44,899 nt of DNA from Gammaproteobacteria bacterium. GTDB taxonomy: Bacteria; Pseudomonadota; Gammaproteobacteria; Ga0077536. The notes beneath the pieces are model-generated. The model made no database searches and had not been told where the DNA came from. It worked only from the letters and a program-made list of their open reading frames with translations. A program made the translations under genes and the position numbers. The stretch lies in assembly GCA_009692265.1 (NCBI GenBank), contig SHZM01000025.1:1-44899 (forward strand), in the 5' to 3' direction. Numbering within the stretch: the stretch's first letter is position 1; each line of letters begins with the position of its first letter. This document shows, in pieces, positions 1 through 8,887 of the stretch.

Positions 1-2
1 TT

Positions 3-95
3 GCAATGAGTGACAATGCGGCTGCCGAGCACCTTAACAAGGCCCGGGAAATTCTTTTTAAATCTATTCCTAATCGACCGAAAGCAGCCGCCTAA
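3..95 (+). CDS. 3' end of an unidentified gene cut by the window edge
   Basis: A frame open from the left edge runs 30 codons to a TAA at 93-95. The peptide is rich in alanine, asparagine and lysine and ends in KAAA, which looks like a plausible protein tail. It is too short to assign a family. It is convergent with the acetolactate synthase gene, whose restored stop would lie at 167-169. An ATG at 6-8 is internal and has no visible ribosome-binding site. This could be a chance open frame. Confidence 0.3.
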   Translation, partial: AMSDNAAAEHLNKAREILFKSIPNRPKAAA

Positions 96-195
96 GCCCA
101 GACTCAACTTCAACCCTTCAGACTCATACCTCGATTGGAATGTACTTCGGTCCCGCTTTGATCGCATTAAATATCGTAGAGACTCACTAGATCCG

Positions 196-1809
196 CTAAG
201 TTGCGCGTGAGTTGCATGTTTTCCGCGTAGTCGACCGGGCAATCGATAATGGCAACGGTGTTATCCGCCAGCGCCTGCCGTAGCGTTGGGATGAGGTCGG
301 CCGCCCGCTCACCCGATAACCCTTCGCGCCAAAACTTTCGGCGTATCTCACGAAATCCGGATTATTGAAAGCGATGTGGCTCGGTCGCCCGAAGTGACGT
401 AGTTGGTGCCAGGTGATGAGCCCGTATTCTGCGTCGTTCCAGATCAGCACCACGAAGGGCGTACCCATGCGTAGCGCTGTTTCGATCTCTTGCGAATTCA
501 TCAAAAACCCGGCGTCGCCGGTGACGGCGACGACTTTACGCGCGGGATTGGCGAGTTTGGCGGCCAGCGCTCCCGGCACTGCGATGCCCATCGACGCGAA
601 GCCGTTCGAGATGATGCACGTATTGGGGCGCTCGGCACGATACATGCGTGCCATCCACATCTTGTGTGCGCCCACGTCCGAGCTCACGATGTCGTCCGGT
701 GCCAGCACCTCGCGCAGATCCCACACGATCTTCTGCGGTTTGATTGGGAATCCTTGGTCGTTCGCCAACGCTGCATGGTCCTCGACAATCGCGTGGCGGA
801 CCGCCGTAAAGCCAATCTTGCGCTGCGCCTTCGCGCGCGCCGCGATCGCCCGTAAGGTCACGGGGAGGTAACCCGGACATTCGAAAGCCGCGCCGTAGTG
901 CGCGTCGACCTCGGCCGCCGTGGCATCGATATGCACAATGGTTTTTTGATTTTTCGGATTCCACATGTCTGGGTGGTACTCGACCATGTCGTAACCGATG
1001 CAGATCACCACGTCGGCCTTTTCGACGGCGAACCAAGGGAAATCACGCGCCTTCAAGCCCAAGGTACCGAGCGACAATTCGTGGGAAAACGGGATCACCC
1101 CTTTCGCCATGAAGGTGGTGCAGACTGGAATTCGGAGTTGCTCGGCAAACGCGACCAACTCACTCGCGGCACCCTGTCGGATGATTCCGTTGCCCGCGAT
1201 GATGATCGGATTTCGCGCCTCGGAGATGATCTGCGCTGCACGTTCGATTTTGAATTCCGGCGGTGCCGGCGTGTAGACCTTCCGCACGGGCAGTGGCTTG
1301 ATGCCGTCGGGCACCACAAGTTCCGCGACATTTTCTGGGAAATCGATAAAGGCGCCACCTGGTTTTTCGCTCTGTGCGACCTTGAATGCCTTGCGCACCA
1401 CTTCCGGCACCACGCCGGGTTCGAGTATCTGGGTCGCGAATTTTGTAATTGGCGTGAACATCGTCACCAAATCGAGGATCTGGTGGCTTTCCTTATGCAG
1501 ACGGGTCGTGGCACCCTGTCCCGCGATCGCCACGATTGGTGCGCGATCCATATTGGCATCCGCGACCCCAGTGATAAGGTTGGTCGCCCCCGGTCCGAGC
1601 GTCGACATGCACACGCCGGCCTTGCCGGTCAGACGCCCGTAAACATCGGCCATGAACGCCGCCCCCTGTTCGTGACGAACCGTCACGAATTTAATTGGGC
1701 TATCGAGCAGCGCATCCATGATGTCGAGATTTTCCTCACCGGGAATACCGAAGATATATTCCACGCCTTCTTTTTCGAGGCATTTGACTAGTAATTGTGC
1801 GGCGTTCAA
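196..1809 (-). CDS. alsS: catabolic-type acetolactate synthase, frameshifted near the C-terminus
   Basis: This thiamine-diphosphate enzyme condenses two pyruvates to 2-acetolactate. The N-terminal FGIPGEEN carries the catalytic glutamate, GPGATNLITG and the HKESHQ segment follow, and GDAGFLMNSQE is the ThDP/Mg site. I start it at a TTG (1807-1809) with AGGGGA just upstream, because the family begins at about this residue; the frame itself stays open to 1911. After GYRVSG, near 304-306, the frame changes and the last ~38 residues look non-native. Adding one G to the GGG run on the coding strand restores AADLIPTLRQALADN and CPVDYAENMQL, with a stop at 167-169. The catalytic core is intact. No acetolactate decarboxylase gene is nearby. 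Either a young pseudogene or a homopolymer sequencing error. Confidence 0.85.
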   Translation of the reverse strand: MNAAQLLVKCLEKEGVEYIFGIPGEENLDIMDALLDSPIKFVTVRHEQGAAFMADVYGRLTGKAGVCMSTLGPGATNLITGVADANMDRAPIVAIAGQGATTRLHKESHQILDLVTMFTPITKFATQILEPGVVPEVVRKAFKVAQSEKPGGAFIDFPENVAELVVPDGIKPLPVRKVYTPAPPEFKIERAAQIISEARNPIIIAGNGIIRQGAASELVAFAEQLRIPVCTTFMAKGVIPFSHELSLGTLGLKARDFPWFAVEKADVVICIGYDMVEYHPDMWNPKNQKTIVHIDATAAEVDAHYGAAFECPGYLPVTLRAIAARAKAQRKIGFTAVRHAIVEDHAALANDQGFPIKPQKIVWDLREVLAPDDIVSSDVGAHKMWMARMYRAERPNTCIISNGFASMGIAVPGALAAKLANPARKVVAVTGDAGFLMNSQEIETALRMGTPFVVLIWNDAEYGLITWHQLRHFGRPSHIAFNNPDFVRYAESFGAKGYRVSGRPTSSQRYGRRWRITPLPLSIARSTTRKTCNSRAT

Positions 1810-1929
1810 GCTCGTTTCCCCTAATTGACGAAGGCTGAGTCGCGAGGGACGGTTCACATAATCGTGGAATACTCGCGTAGTGCCCGGTAGCAGACCCTGG
1901 CAGCTCCTCAAATAGTATCGGAGCGGTGC

Positions 1930-2396
1930 CTAGTCAATTGCTTTCCCCGTTGTCCGACTAAATAAACCCGGGACCGTGTCCCCATACAACCATTTCACTT
2001 CCCAGCAGTTCTCGGGATCGCGCTGGCGGCCGAGCGAATCGCGAAGTTCGCGTGCGCCGCCATCCGCATGCAACCACTCGCCGAAGAAACGCGAGGATAG
2101 GACGACCCGCGCGGTGCGATTCAGGTGGGCGTTCTGATAGGCGATAAACGCGCTCGCGTAATTCGCACCATGTGCGGTGACGTTGTCCGCCAACACTAGC
2201 GCGTCTTCGACCACCATCTGCGCGCCTTGGGCAAGATATTGAAGAGTCGGGTGCGCGGCGTCGTCGAGCAGGGTGACATTGCCGCTCGTCCAGTGCGTGA
2301 CTGGTTCGCGAGTACCAACCATCGGCACCGATCAAGGCCGAACCGACGTATTCGCTGCCATGCGCGAATTTCGCGTACTCCTCGCCGCCGCGTTGC
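1930..2396 (-). pseudogene. remnant of FAD-dependent aromatic-ring monooxygenase (salicylate / 3-hydroxybenzoate hydroxylase type)
   Basis: Two pieces of one flavoprotein are visible in different frames. Immediately after the kinase stop codon, about 2315-2395 reads GSEYVGSALIGADGWYS, matching the segment around the conserved GADG motif. From about 2305 down to 1930 another frame gives VTLLDDAAHPTLQYLAQGA and the helix EDALVLADNV, which is the FAD-pyrophosphate motif GDAAHP with its glycine changed to aspartate. In intact enzymes roughly 120 residues separate these two motifs. Here they abut, so the middle of the gene is deleted, and the N-terminal Rossmann GxGxxG part is also missing. It is non-functional. 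The true substrate of the ancestor cannot be stated. Confidence 0.7.
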
Positions 2397-3677
2397 TTAG
2401 CCGCCGCGCACCACTAAATCGGTTGTCTTTGCCAACCTATCACTGAGTACTCGCAGGAATACCCGACTAAACCGCAACTGGCACTCCAATGACACCTGTT
2501 CGATCAACGTTGCGTTCACTTTCATCAGCGCCAAGTGCCCGTCCGCGGTGACCGTGGCCGAACGTCGTGTTTTATTGAGGTACCCCATCTCCCCGAAGCA
2601 ATCGCCGGACTTCAAGCGACTCAGCATGCGGCTTTGCTTGGTAATGTTTACCGCGCCATCGATGATGATAAAAAACGAATCGTCAATATCGCCTTCCTTG
2701 ATGACAGCTTCGCCGGGTGCCGCGTCCTGCCACACGCTGGCACGAATAATTTCCCAGATTTCAGAATCCGGGAAACCGCGAAAGAAATCGAGCGGCTTGA
2801 CCAGCTCAAATTTTTCGCGCGCCGGAATGTTCTCCTGTGGACGTTCCAGATGGGTGAACGCCATGCTGAGATCGGAGGCAAGATCCAAACCCATGCGATA
2901 ACGGCGGTCGGTGGATTTTTCCAGGCACTTGATGATAATTCGATCCAGGATCGGTGGTAGATCCGGTCGAAACGTCGCCAACGGAGTTGGCTCTTCGTTA
3001 ATCACGCGGTGAATTAGATTTGAAAAGCTTTCGCCACCAAAGGGGTGATGCCCGGTTAATAGCTCGTAGGCGACAATTCCTAGGGAAAATAAATCGGTTT
3101 GGTGGGTAATCGAGTCTTCCTGGATTTGCTCAGGGGACATGTAACGCGGCGATCCGACGAATCCCATCGGCATCGTTTGTGATAAATCGGTGCGATTGAT
3201 GTGGGCAATGCTGAAATCCGCAATCTTTACGTCCATCTCTTGGGTTAACAGGATGTTGGACGGCTTGATATCACGGTGGATCACCCCTTGGCGGTGCGCG
3301 TAATCCAACGCCTTGGCGCAGCGAAATACCAATTCCGCGACTTGATTAAGCGGTAATAGATTGTCGACGTTGGTATACGAACGCAGGGTATCGCCGTGCT
3401 CGATGAGTTCCATCCCGATGTAGCATTTATCTTCATCCACACCGGCATCGAAGATATCGAGGATGTTTGGGTGCCGGAGCATGCCGGCGGTATGGGCTTC
3501 GTTGAAAAACATCTTGCGGAAGCGATCGCCGGAATTGCGTTCCTTCAACGCATCGGCCATCGCAACTTTGACCGCCACCTGGCGGTCAATATACGGGTCA
3601 TAGGCTTGGTAGACCACGCCCATGCCGCCGCGACCAATTTCGCGATTAACCTCGTATTTGCCCAGTTGGGCAGCCAT
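2397..3677 (-). CDS. Ser/Thr protein kinase with C-terminal cyclic-nucleotide-binding domain
   Basis: The N-terminal kinase domain (about 8-275) has the glycine loop GRGGMG (15-20), VAVK with lysine 37, a candidate helix-C glutamate 60, HRDIKPSN (134-141) and the SPEQ segment at 181-184. The Mg-binding DFG is DFS (154-156). The C-terminal part (about 290-420) is a Crp-like cNMP-binding fold; its phosphate-binding cassette FGEMGYLNKTRRSATV keeps glutamate 363 and arginine 372, the residues that hold ribose and phosphate in cAMP-binding proteins. No membrane segment is seen, so it is probably cytosolic. I infer a kinase gated by a cyclic nucleotide. It starts at an ATG without a clear SD and diverges from the sco1 gene. 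Substrates are unknown. Confidence 0.9.
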   Translation of the reverse strand: MAAQLGKYEVNREIGRGGMGVVYQAYDPYIDRQVAVKVAMADALKERNSGDRFRKMFFNEAHTAGMLRHPNILDIFDAGVDEDKCYIGMELIEHGDTLRSYTNVDNLLPLNQVAELVFRCAKALDYAHRQGVIHRDIKPSNILLTQEMDVKIADFSIAHINRTDLSQTMPMGFVGSPRYMSPEQIQEDSITHQTDLFSLGIVAYELLTGHHPFGGESFSNLIHRVINEEPTPLATFRPDLPPILDRIIIKCLEKSTDRRYRMGLDLASDLSMAFTHLERPQENIPAREKFELVKPLDFFRGFPDSEIWEIIRASVWQDAAPGEAVIKEGDIDDSFFIIIDGAVNITKQSRMLSRLKSGDCFGEMGYLNKTRRSATVTADGHLALMKVNATLIEQVSLECQLRFSRVFLRVLSDRLAKTTDLVVRGG

Positions 3678-3794
3678 CGGGAATTACGTATCCGTCTGAA
3701 TTACTCATTACTAGTGTACTCGACGCAATTGGCTTGTTGTCATCGACACTCTACCTACAGCACATTGAGTCGCGGACACCCGACCTGGCTTCGG

Positions 3795-3800
3795 TATAAT
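3795..3800 (+). promoter_or_regulatory. possible -10 box of the sco1 gene
   Basis: A perfect TATAAT lies 7 bases before the ATG of the Sco1 gene. No good -35 hexamer is seen at 16-18 bases upstream. If it is used, transcription would start at or next to the start codon, giving a nearly leaderless mRNA. Confidence 0.3.
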
Positions 3801-3807
3801 CGGGCGG

Positions 3808-4446
3808 ATGTCATCGTCCAAAGCCGCGCCCCAGATCGTCGCCATTATTGTCCTGGCGATTCTCGCCTTTGCGCTCGGGCTCTATGTTGCGCGGTCCAGC
3901 AATGAAGCGCCGCCCGACATAGAAGGATTGTTGTGGCCCGCCCCGCCACAACTCAGCGCCTTCAGCCTGACCGACATACACGGCAAGCCGTTCACCGAAA
4001 ATGCCCTCGTGGGCAAGTGGACGTTGCTGTTCTTCGGCTTCACGCATTGCCCGGACGTGTGCCCGACAACCATGAAGACCTTGCACATTGTCGCCGAACG
4101 ATTGCGCGAGAACCCTAGCTTTCAAGCTACTGGCCAAGTGCTCTTCGTCACGGTGGACCCCGCACGCGACACTCCGGCCGTGGTCCGCGATTACGTTCAC
4201 TACTTCGACCCAAATTTTCTGGGTGCCACGGGCAATGACGAAGAACTAAAATCACTGGCCCGACAAATCGGGATCGTCTACGTGCAAGTCAAAACCGCCG
4301 ATCCGAAAATCTATTCCGTGGACCACACAGCCTCAATTTTTCTACTTACGCCGAAGCTGCAACTGGTGAGCGTGCTGTCGCCGCCTTTTGAGGTGTCTAA
4401 CCTGATAGAAAGGATTCAAACCATCATCGACTTCATCGAAGGGTGA
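3808..4446 (+). CDS. SCO1/SenC copper chaperone for cytochrome oxidase
   Basis: Sco proteins are membrane-anchored thioredoxin-fold proteins that bind copper and help build the CuA site of cytochrome c oxidase. The protein has one N-terminal membrane segment (about 11-27), which places the domain in the periplasm. The copper ligands are visible: cysteines 81 and 85 in CPDVC and histidine 173 in DHTAS. VTVDPARDTP is typical of the family. At 212 residues it has normal length. Its stop overlaps the GTG start of the PCu(A)C gene (GTGA), so the two are translationally coupled and probably act in one copper-delivery route. Confidence 0.93.
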   Translation: MSSSKAAPQIVAIIVLAILAFALGLYVARSSNEAPPDIEGLLWPAPPQLSAFSLTDIHGKPFTENALVGKWTLLFFGFTHCPDVCPTTMKTLHIVAERLRENPSFQATGQVLFVTVDPARDTPAVVRDYVHYFDPNFLGATGNDEELKSLARQIGIVYVQVKTADPKIYSVDHTASIFLLTPKLQLVSVLSPPFEVSNLIERIQTIIDFIEG

Positions 4447-4880
4447 AGGTTTATCTGGCTTTTATGCAAGCACTCTGTGCAGTCCTGCTGACAGGAATGA
4501 GTCTTGCGGGTTTGGCCTGCGAGGACCTCGATATTCTGGACGCATGGGTGCGAGAGCCGCCCCCGAACGCGGGGGTGGCAGCGGCATTCATGACCTTCCG
4601 GAACCGCGGCTTGGCACCACTTCAGATCACTCAGATGGCGAGTGCGTCGTTTGCCAGCGCGGCGATGCATGAGACTGTCACCAGCGGCGATCACGTCCAC
4701 ATGGCGAGCCGTAAGGTGGTCCCAATTGCCGCAGGCGAGAAAGTTAAATTCGAACCCGGTGGCCTTCATGTGATGTTGATGCAACCGAACCGCCCCCTCA
4801 TCGCGGGCATGACGGTTCCGCTTGAGGTGACGTGCGAAACCGGCACGCGTAGGTTTGACCTCGTCATCAAACGTGACTAA
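4443..4880 (+). CDS. periplasmic copper chaperone PCu(A)C
   Basis: This small cupredoxin-like chaperone hands Cu(I) to Sco1 or to the oxidase in the periplasm. The metal motif fits exactly: H76, ten residues, M87, twenty-one residues, H109, one residue, M111. A hydrophobic N-terminus (about 5-25) ending in AGLA before C26 looks like a signal sequence, possibly lipoprotein-like. The GTG start overlaps the sco1 stop; an in-frame ATG at 4464 would shorten the signal peptide and is less likely. No oxidase genes lie in the window, so the target enzyme is encoded elsewhere. Confidence 0.93.
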   Translation: MKVYLAFMQALCAVLLTGMSLAGLACEDLDILDAWVREPPPNAGVAAAFMTFRNRGLAPLQITQMASASFASAAMHETVTSGDHVHMASRKVVPIAAGEKVKFEPGGLHVMLMQPNRPLIAGMTVPLEVTCETGTRRFDLVIKRD

Positions 4881-4988
4881 ACGGGTCGCGTTAAAACAGT
4901 CGTATCCGTGTCTTTTCTCAAGTGCGTTTCGGCGGACAAAGGCGCACCTTCTTGGATCAGAACGAATGGAATTTATACAGGGGCGCTA

Positions 4989-5852
4989 ATGCTACTTTGG
5001 GATTATGTTCGCACGCTTCCGCAGTACATGGGCCCACAACACGGCTTATCCAGAGTAGTCGGTCGCCTTGCACGCTCGGAACGGCCGTGGCTCGCGGGTC
5101 GGTTGAAGACTGCATTCCTGCGGCGTTACGCCGTGGATCTTTCCGAAGCACTGGAACCGGATCCCGAGCACTATCTTTCATTTAATCGCTTCTTCACGCG
5201 TGCGCTTAAGCCAGATGCGCGCCCGTTGCCGGCAGATCAAAAGAGCTTGGTGAGTCCGGCCGACGGTGTTATCGCGGAATTCGGGACACTTCAGCGGGAT
5301 CGCATGCTACAAGCCAAAGGCCGAACTTACTCGGTGGATGAATTGCTCGCCAACAATATTCACGCGTCACAGCAGTATCACGACGGCGAATTCGCGACAG
5401 TTTATCTTGCTCCCCATAACTATCACCGGGTACACGCACCCTGCGGCGGGCAGATCCATGAAGTGGTTTATGTGCCGGGCGTTTTATTCGCGGTGAATCC
5501 ACACACCGTGCGGGTCGTACCGCGAGTGCTCGCGCGTAACGAACGTGTAATTTTACATTGCACCGGCGACTACGGCCCCTTTACCTTGATCCTCGTAGGC
5601 GCGGTGATGGTGGGTAGCATGGAGCTTGTGAGCTGCGATGTCGCCGCTTTGGCGGCATCGCGTCGGATTTCCCATTACGCATTTGAGTGCCCGTTCCCGT
5701 TCGCGCGAGGCGCGGAACTCGGACGTTTCAATATGGGATCAACGGTTATTGCGCTGTTCGGTCGCAACGTACTGCAGTGGACGTCAACGCTTGCGCGAGG
5801 ATGTTCGGTGCGGATGGGTCAAGCCCTGGCGAACCCTAGCGAACGAGGCTAA
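4989..5852 (+). CDS. psd: phosphatidylserine decarboxylase proenzyme
   Basis: Converts phosphatidylserine to phosphatidylethanolamine at the inner membrane, using a pyruvoyl group formed by self-cleavage. Visible family sites are SPADG with aspartate 92, the YHRVH segment at 145-149, and the cleavage motif as NMGST with serine 251; most relatives have LGST, so the residue before the glycine differs. I start at the ATG at 4989 because MLLWDYVRTLPQYMGPQH matches the family N-terminus and AGGGG precedes it by about 5 bases; the frame is open back to a GTG at 4908. The product is 287 residues, normal for the short proteobacterial form. It is convergent with nuoN. Confidence 0.92.
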   Translation: MLLWDYVRTLPQYMGPQHGLSRVVGRLARSERPWLAGRLKTAFLRRYAVDLSEALEPDPEHYLSFNRFFTRALKPDARPLPADQKSLVSPADGVIAEFGTLQRDRMLQAKGRTYSVDELLANNIHASQQYHDGEFATVYLAPHNYHRVHAPCGGQIHEVVYVPGVLFAVNPHTVRVVPRVLARNERVILHCTGDYGPFTLILVGAVMVGSMELVSCDVAALAASRRISHYAFECPFPFARGAELGRFNMGSTVIALFGRNVLQWTSTLARGCSVRMGQALANPSERG

Positions 5853-5876
5853 GGGCCGCAGTGGACGACTCAATGT

Positions 5877-7325
5877 CTACCAAGGCAGGTAGGGAATCGT
5901 GGCTGAGATACACACCGACATTAAAGTGCTCGGGACGATTCCAAGAACGAGCACCACTAGCCCATTAACCGACAGGACTAATTTCAGATCCGTCGTCGCC
6001 GACACCGGGTACGGCGTTTCGGGCTCGTCGAAGTACATCAACTTGACGATGCGCAAATAGTAATAAGCGCCAACGAGCGAAAACATCACCGCGATCCCGG
6101 CCAACCACACGTAATCGGCAACGATCACTTCCTTGAGGACAAACCATTTTGCCCAGAAGCCGCCGAAAGGAGGTACCCCAGCCATCGAAAACATCAGGAT
6201 TAGAAGTATGAACGCGAACCACGGGCTGCGCTTTGCAAGCCCCGCCAAGTCTGAGAGTTCATCGGCTTCGGAACGCGCGGACGCGAGGAGAATGATCGAA
6301 CCGAATGCGCCCATGCTCATCAAGGCATAAAGCGTGACGTAGAACATCGAGGCTGCGTAGCCCGAAGCGGTCGCTGACAACATGCCGAGCAGAAGGAACC
6401 CCATGTGCGCGATCGTCGAATATGCCAGCATGCGTTTGAAATTACGCTGGGCGATTGCGAGTAGATTGCCCACCCCCATCGATAAAATCGACAAGATGAT
6501 CAACATCTGTTGCCAATGCTCTGAGAGTCCCCATAGGCCATCGACCAGCAAGCGCATCGCCATCCCGAAAGCGGCCAGCTTGGGTGCAGTGCCAATGAAT
6601 TGAGTCACCGGGGTCGCGGCCCCTTGATACACATCCGGGAGCCACATATGGAACGGGACGACGCCTAACTTAAAGGCGATCCCCACTACCAGAAACACCA
6701 GGCCGAAGGTCAGCAACAAGCGTTGCTCTTCCAGATTACCGACTTTGATCAAGAGCTCGGAAAGATCCAGGGTGCCGGCCACACCATAGAGCATCGACAT
6801 GCCATACAGCAGCATCCCGGACGCCAACGCCCCGAGCACAAAATATTTCATTGCTGCTTCTGAGGCCGTGACTGAATCGCGTTGTAACGCGACTAATGAA
6901 TACAGCGAGAGCGACAGGAGCTCCAGACCGAGATAGATGGTCAACAGACTGTTCGCCGAGACCAGTACCATCATGCCAAGGGTCGCAAATAGCGCTAAGG
7001 GATAATACTCACCCTGGACTTCCTGACGCTGCTTGGAGAAATACTCGTGCGCGTAGAAAAACGATACGACCACTAACACCAGCAGGAAAGACTTCAGCAC
7101 CGTCCCCATCACATCGACCCGCAAGGTGCCAGCGAAACCAAACACCGCAGCTTCCGGCATATAACCCGGACTGGCCACCTGCGCGAGGACTACCAGGCAA
7201 CTGACGACCGCGCCCCAAAACGTTGCGGCCGGGACCCGCTTGCCGATAAAGGCATCGAGGAGCAAAACTCCGCACGCGAGTACCAGCAACGTGGCCTCGG
7301 GAAGAATTAGGGCGAAGTCATTCAT
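5877..7325 (-). CDS. nuoN: NADH-quinone oxidoreductase subunit N
   Basis: The last gene of the complex I operon, encoding an antiporter-like proton-pumping membrane subunit with about 14 transmembrane helices. Typical landmarks are [19 protein letters not shown], the lysine-bearing helix of the half-channel, and [17 protein letters not shown]. The length of 482 residues is normal. The start overlaps the nuoM stop by 8 bases, so the pair is coupled. No hairpin terminator is seen in the 24 bases before the convergent psd gene. Confidence 0.96.
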   Translation of the reverse strand: MNDFALILPEATLLVLACGVLLLDAFIGKRVPAATFWGAVVSCLVVLAQVASPGYMPEAAVFGFAGTLRVDVMGTVLKSFLLVLVVVSFFYAHEYFSKQRQEVQGEYYPLALFATLGMMVLVSANSLLTIYLGLELLSLSLYSLVALQRDSVTASEAAMKYFVLGALASGMLLYGMSMLYGVAGTLDLSELLIKVGNLEEQRLLLTFGLVFLVVGIAFKLGVVPFHMWLPDVYQGAATPVTQFIGTAPKLAAFGMAMRLLVDGLWGLSEHWQQMLIILSILSMGVGNLLAIAQRNFKRMLAYSTIAHMGFLLLGMLSATASGYAASMFYVTLYALMSMGAFGSIILLASARSEADELSDLAGLAKRSPWFAFILLILMFSMAGVPPFGGFWAKWFVLKEVIVADYVWLAGIAVMFSLVGAYYYLRIVKLMYFDEPETPYPVSATTDLKLVLSVNGLVVLVLGIVPSTLMSVCISATIPYLPW

Positions 7326-8853
7326 AAGCGGCTATCGATGTTTTGGACTGCGCGACCTGTTCCAACAAGTGCTCGACGCTGACATGCATCACGTCGAGCA
7401 GCGGTGCCGGCCAGATCCCGAGCGCAAGTACCGCGACCGCAAGCGAGGCTAGGACCAGTGTTTCGCGGCCCGTAATGTCGGTGAGTTCAGCGACGTGCGA
7501 ATTGCGGATTTCACCAAAGACGACGCGCTTGTACATCCACAACGTGTAGGCGGCGCCGAGAATAAGCGTAGTCGCCGCAAGAAACGCATACCAGAAATTC
7601 GCCTTGAAGCTGCTGACGATTACCAGGAACTCGCCGACGAAACCGGATGTCGCGGGCAACCCGGCATTTGCCATGGCAAACAACATCATGAACGCGGCAA
7701 AGCGCGGCATGACATTCACGACGCCGCCGTAATCGTTAATCATCCGACTGTGCATACGATCGTAGAGCACGCCAACGCACAGAAACATCGCACCGGAAAT
7801 GAAGCCGTGCGAGATCATCTGCACCATCGCGCCTTCGACTCCCATCGCCGCGTCCTGGAAATTTCCGGTATTGGCGTGGATATCGAACATCATGAACAAA
7901 CCGAGGGTCACAAACCCCATATGCGAAATAGAGGAATACGCAATCAGCTTCTTCATGTCCTGCTGCACCAGCGCCACAAACCCGATGTAGACCACCGCGA
8001 TGAGCGACAGCAAAATCATGAGCCAGTCGAATGCCGCCGCCGCATCCGGGGTAATCGGCAGGCTGAACCGCAGAAAACCGTAACCACCCATCTTCAGCAT
8101 GATCGCTGCCAGCACTACCGAGCCGCCCGTGGGTGCCTCGACATGCGCATCGGGCAACCAGGTGTGAACAGGCCACATCGGTACCTTGACCGCGAACGCC
8201 AGCAAAAACGCGATGAAGATCCACTTTTGTTCGCTCAGGGTTAGCACCACGTCCTGCATGTCTTGTAGTGCAAAGCTTCCGGCCTGCGCGTGCAGATACA
8301 GCAGCGCGACCAGCATGAATACCGAGCCCAAAAACGTGTAGAGGAAAAACTTGATCGTCGCATAGACCCGACGCGGACCGCCCCAGATTCCAATGATGAG
8401 AAACATCGGGATCAGCATCGCTTCCCAGAAGACGTAGAACAGGATCGAGTCGAGCGCGCTAAAGACCCCAACCATCAGCCCTTCCAGAATCAGGAACGCG
8501 CCCATGTATTGATTGACGCGGTCTTCGATGACTTCCCAGCCCGCGATCACGACAATCACCGTCGTAAACGTCGTTAGTAACACCAGTGGCAACGCGATCC
8601 CGTCGATCCCGATGTGGTAGTAAATTTTGAACGCATCGATCCAGGTATAGCGCTCGGCGAACTGCATCGTGGCGCTCGCTGCGTTGAAATCCCGATATAG
8701 CAGCAACGACAAAGCCAGAGTCGCCAACGCGAGTATCAAGGCATCTTGCTTGACGGCGCGATCGAGCACCCGACTGCCCGCGAAAATAACCCACAGACCG
8801 CCAAGGATCGGGAGCCAGATGCAGAGACTGAGCAGTGGCAAATCAGAATGCAT
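7318..8853 (-). CDS. nuoM: NADH-quinone oxidoreductase subunit M
   Basis: A membrane-arm proton-pumping subunit of the Mrp antiporter type. The family helices are visible: [17 protein letters not shown] with the conserved glutamate, [19 protein letters not shown], and [17 protein letters not shown]. At 511 residues it has the usual length and about 14 predicted transmembrane helices. It follows nuoL by 34 bases and overlaps nuoN by 8. Confidence 0.96.
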   Translation of the reverse strand: MHSDLPLLSLCIWLPILGGLWVIFAGSRVLDRAVKQDALILALATLALSLLLYRDFNAASATMQFAERYTWIDAFKIYYHIGIDGIALPLVLLTTFTTVIVVIAGWEVIEDRVNQYMGAFLILEGLMVGVFSALDSILFYVFWEAMLIPMFLIIGIWGGPRRVYATIKFFLYTFLGSVFMLVALLYLHAQAGSFALQDMQDVVLTLSEQKWIFIAFLLAFAVKVPMWPVHTWLPDAHVEAPTGGSVVLAAIMLKMGGYGFLRFSLPITPDAAAAFDWLMILLSLIAVVYIGFVALVQQDMKKLIAYSSISHMGFVTLGLFMMFDIHANTGNFQDAAMGVEGAMVQMISHGFISGAMFLCVGVLYDRMHSRMINDYGGVVNVMPRFAAFMMLFAMANAGLPATSGFVGEFLVIVSSFKANFWYAFLAATTLILGAAYTLWMYKRVVFGEIRNSHVAELTDITGRETLVLASLAVAVLALGIWPAPLLDVMHVSVEHLLEQVAQSKTSIAAYE

Positions 8854-8887
8854 TGTCTTGCTTGCTAACTGAAGAACGAGCGATCAT

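Noticed and set aside
898..1791. A 297-codon plus-strand open frame opposite acetolactate synthase
   Set aside because: It is antisense to a clear gene, has no family features, and its odd amino-acid mix (many His, Arg and Asp) is typical of shadow frames.
4952..4979. A promoter (TTGGAT, 16 bases, TATACA) for psd
   Set aside because: The start of transcription would fall after the ribosome-binding site of the chosen ATG, so it does not fit.
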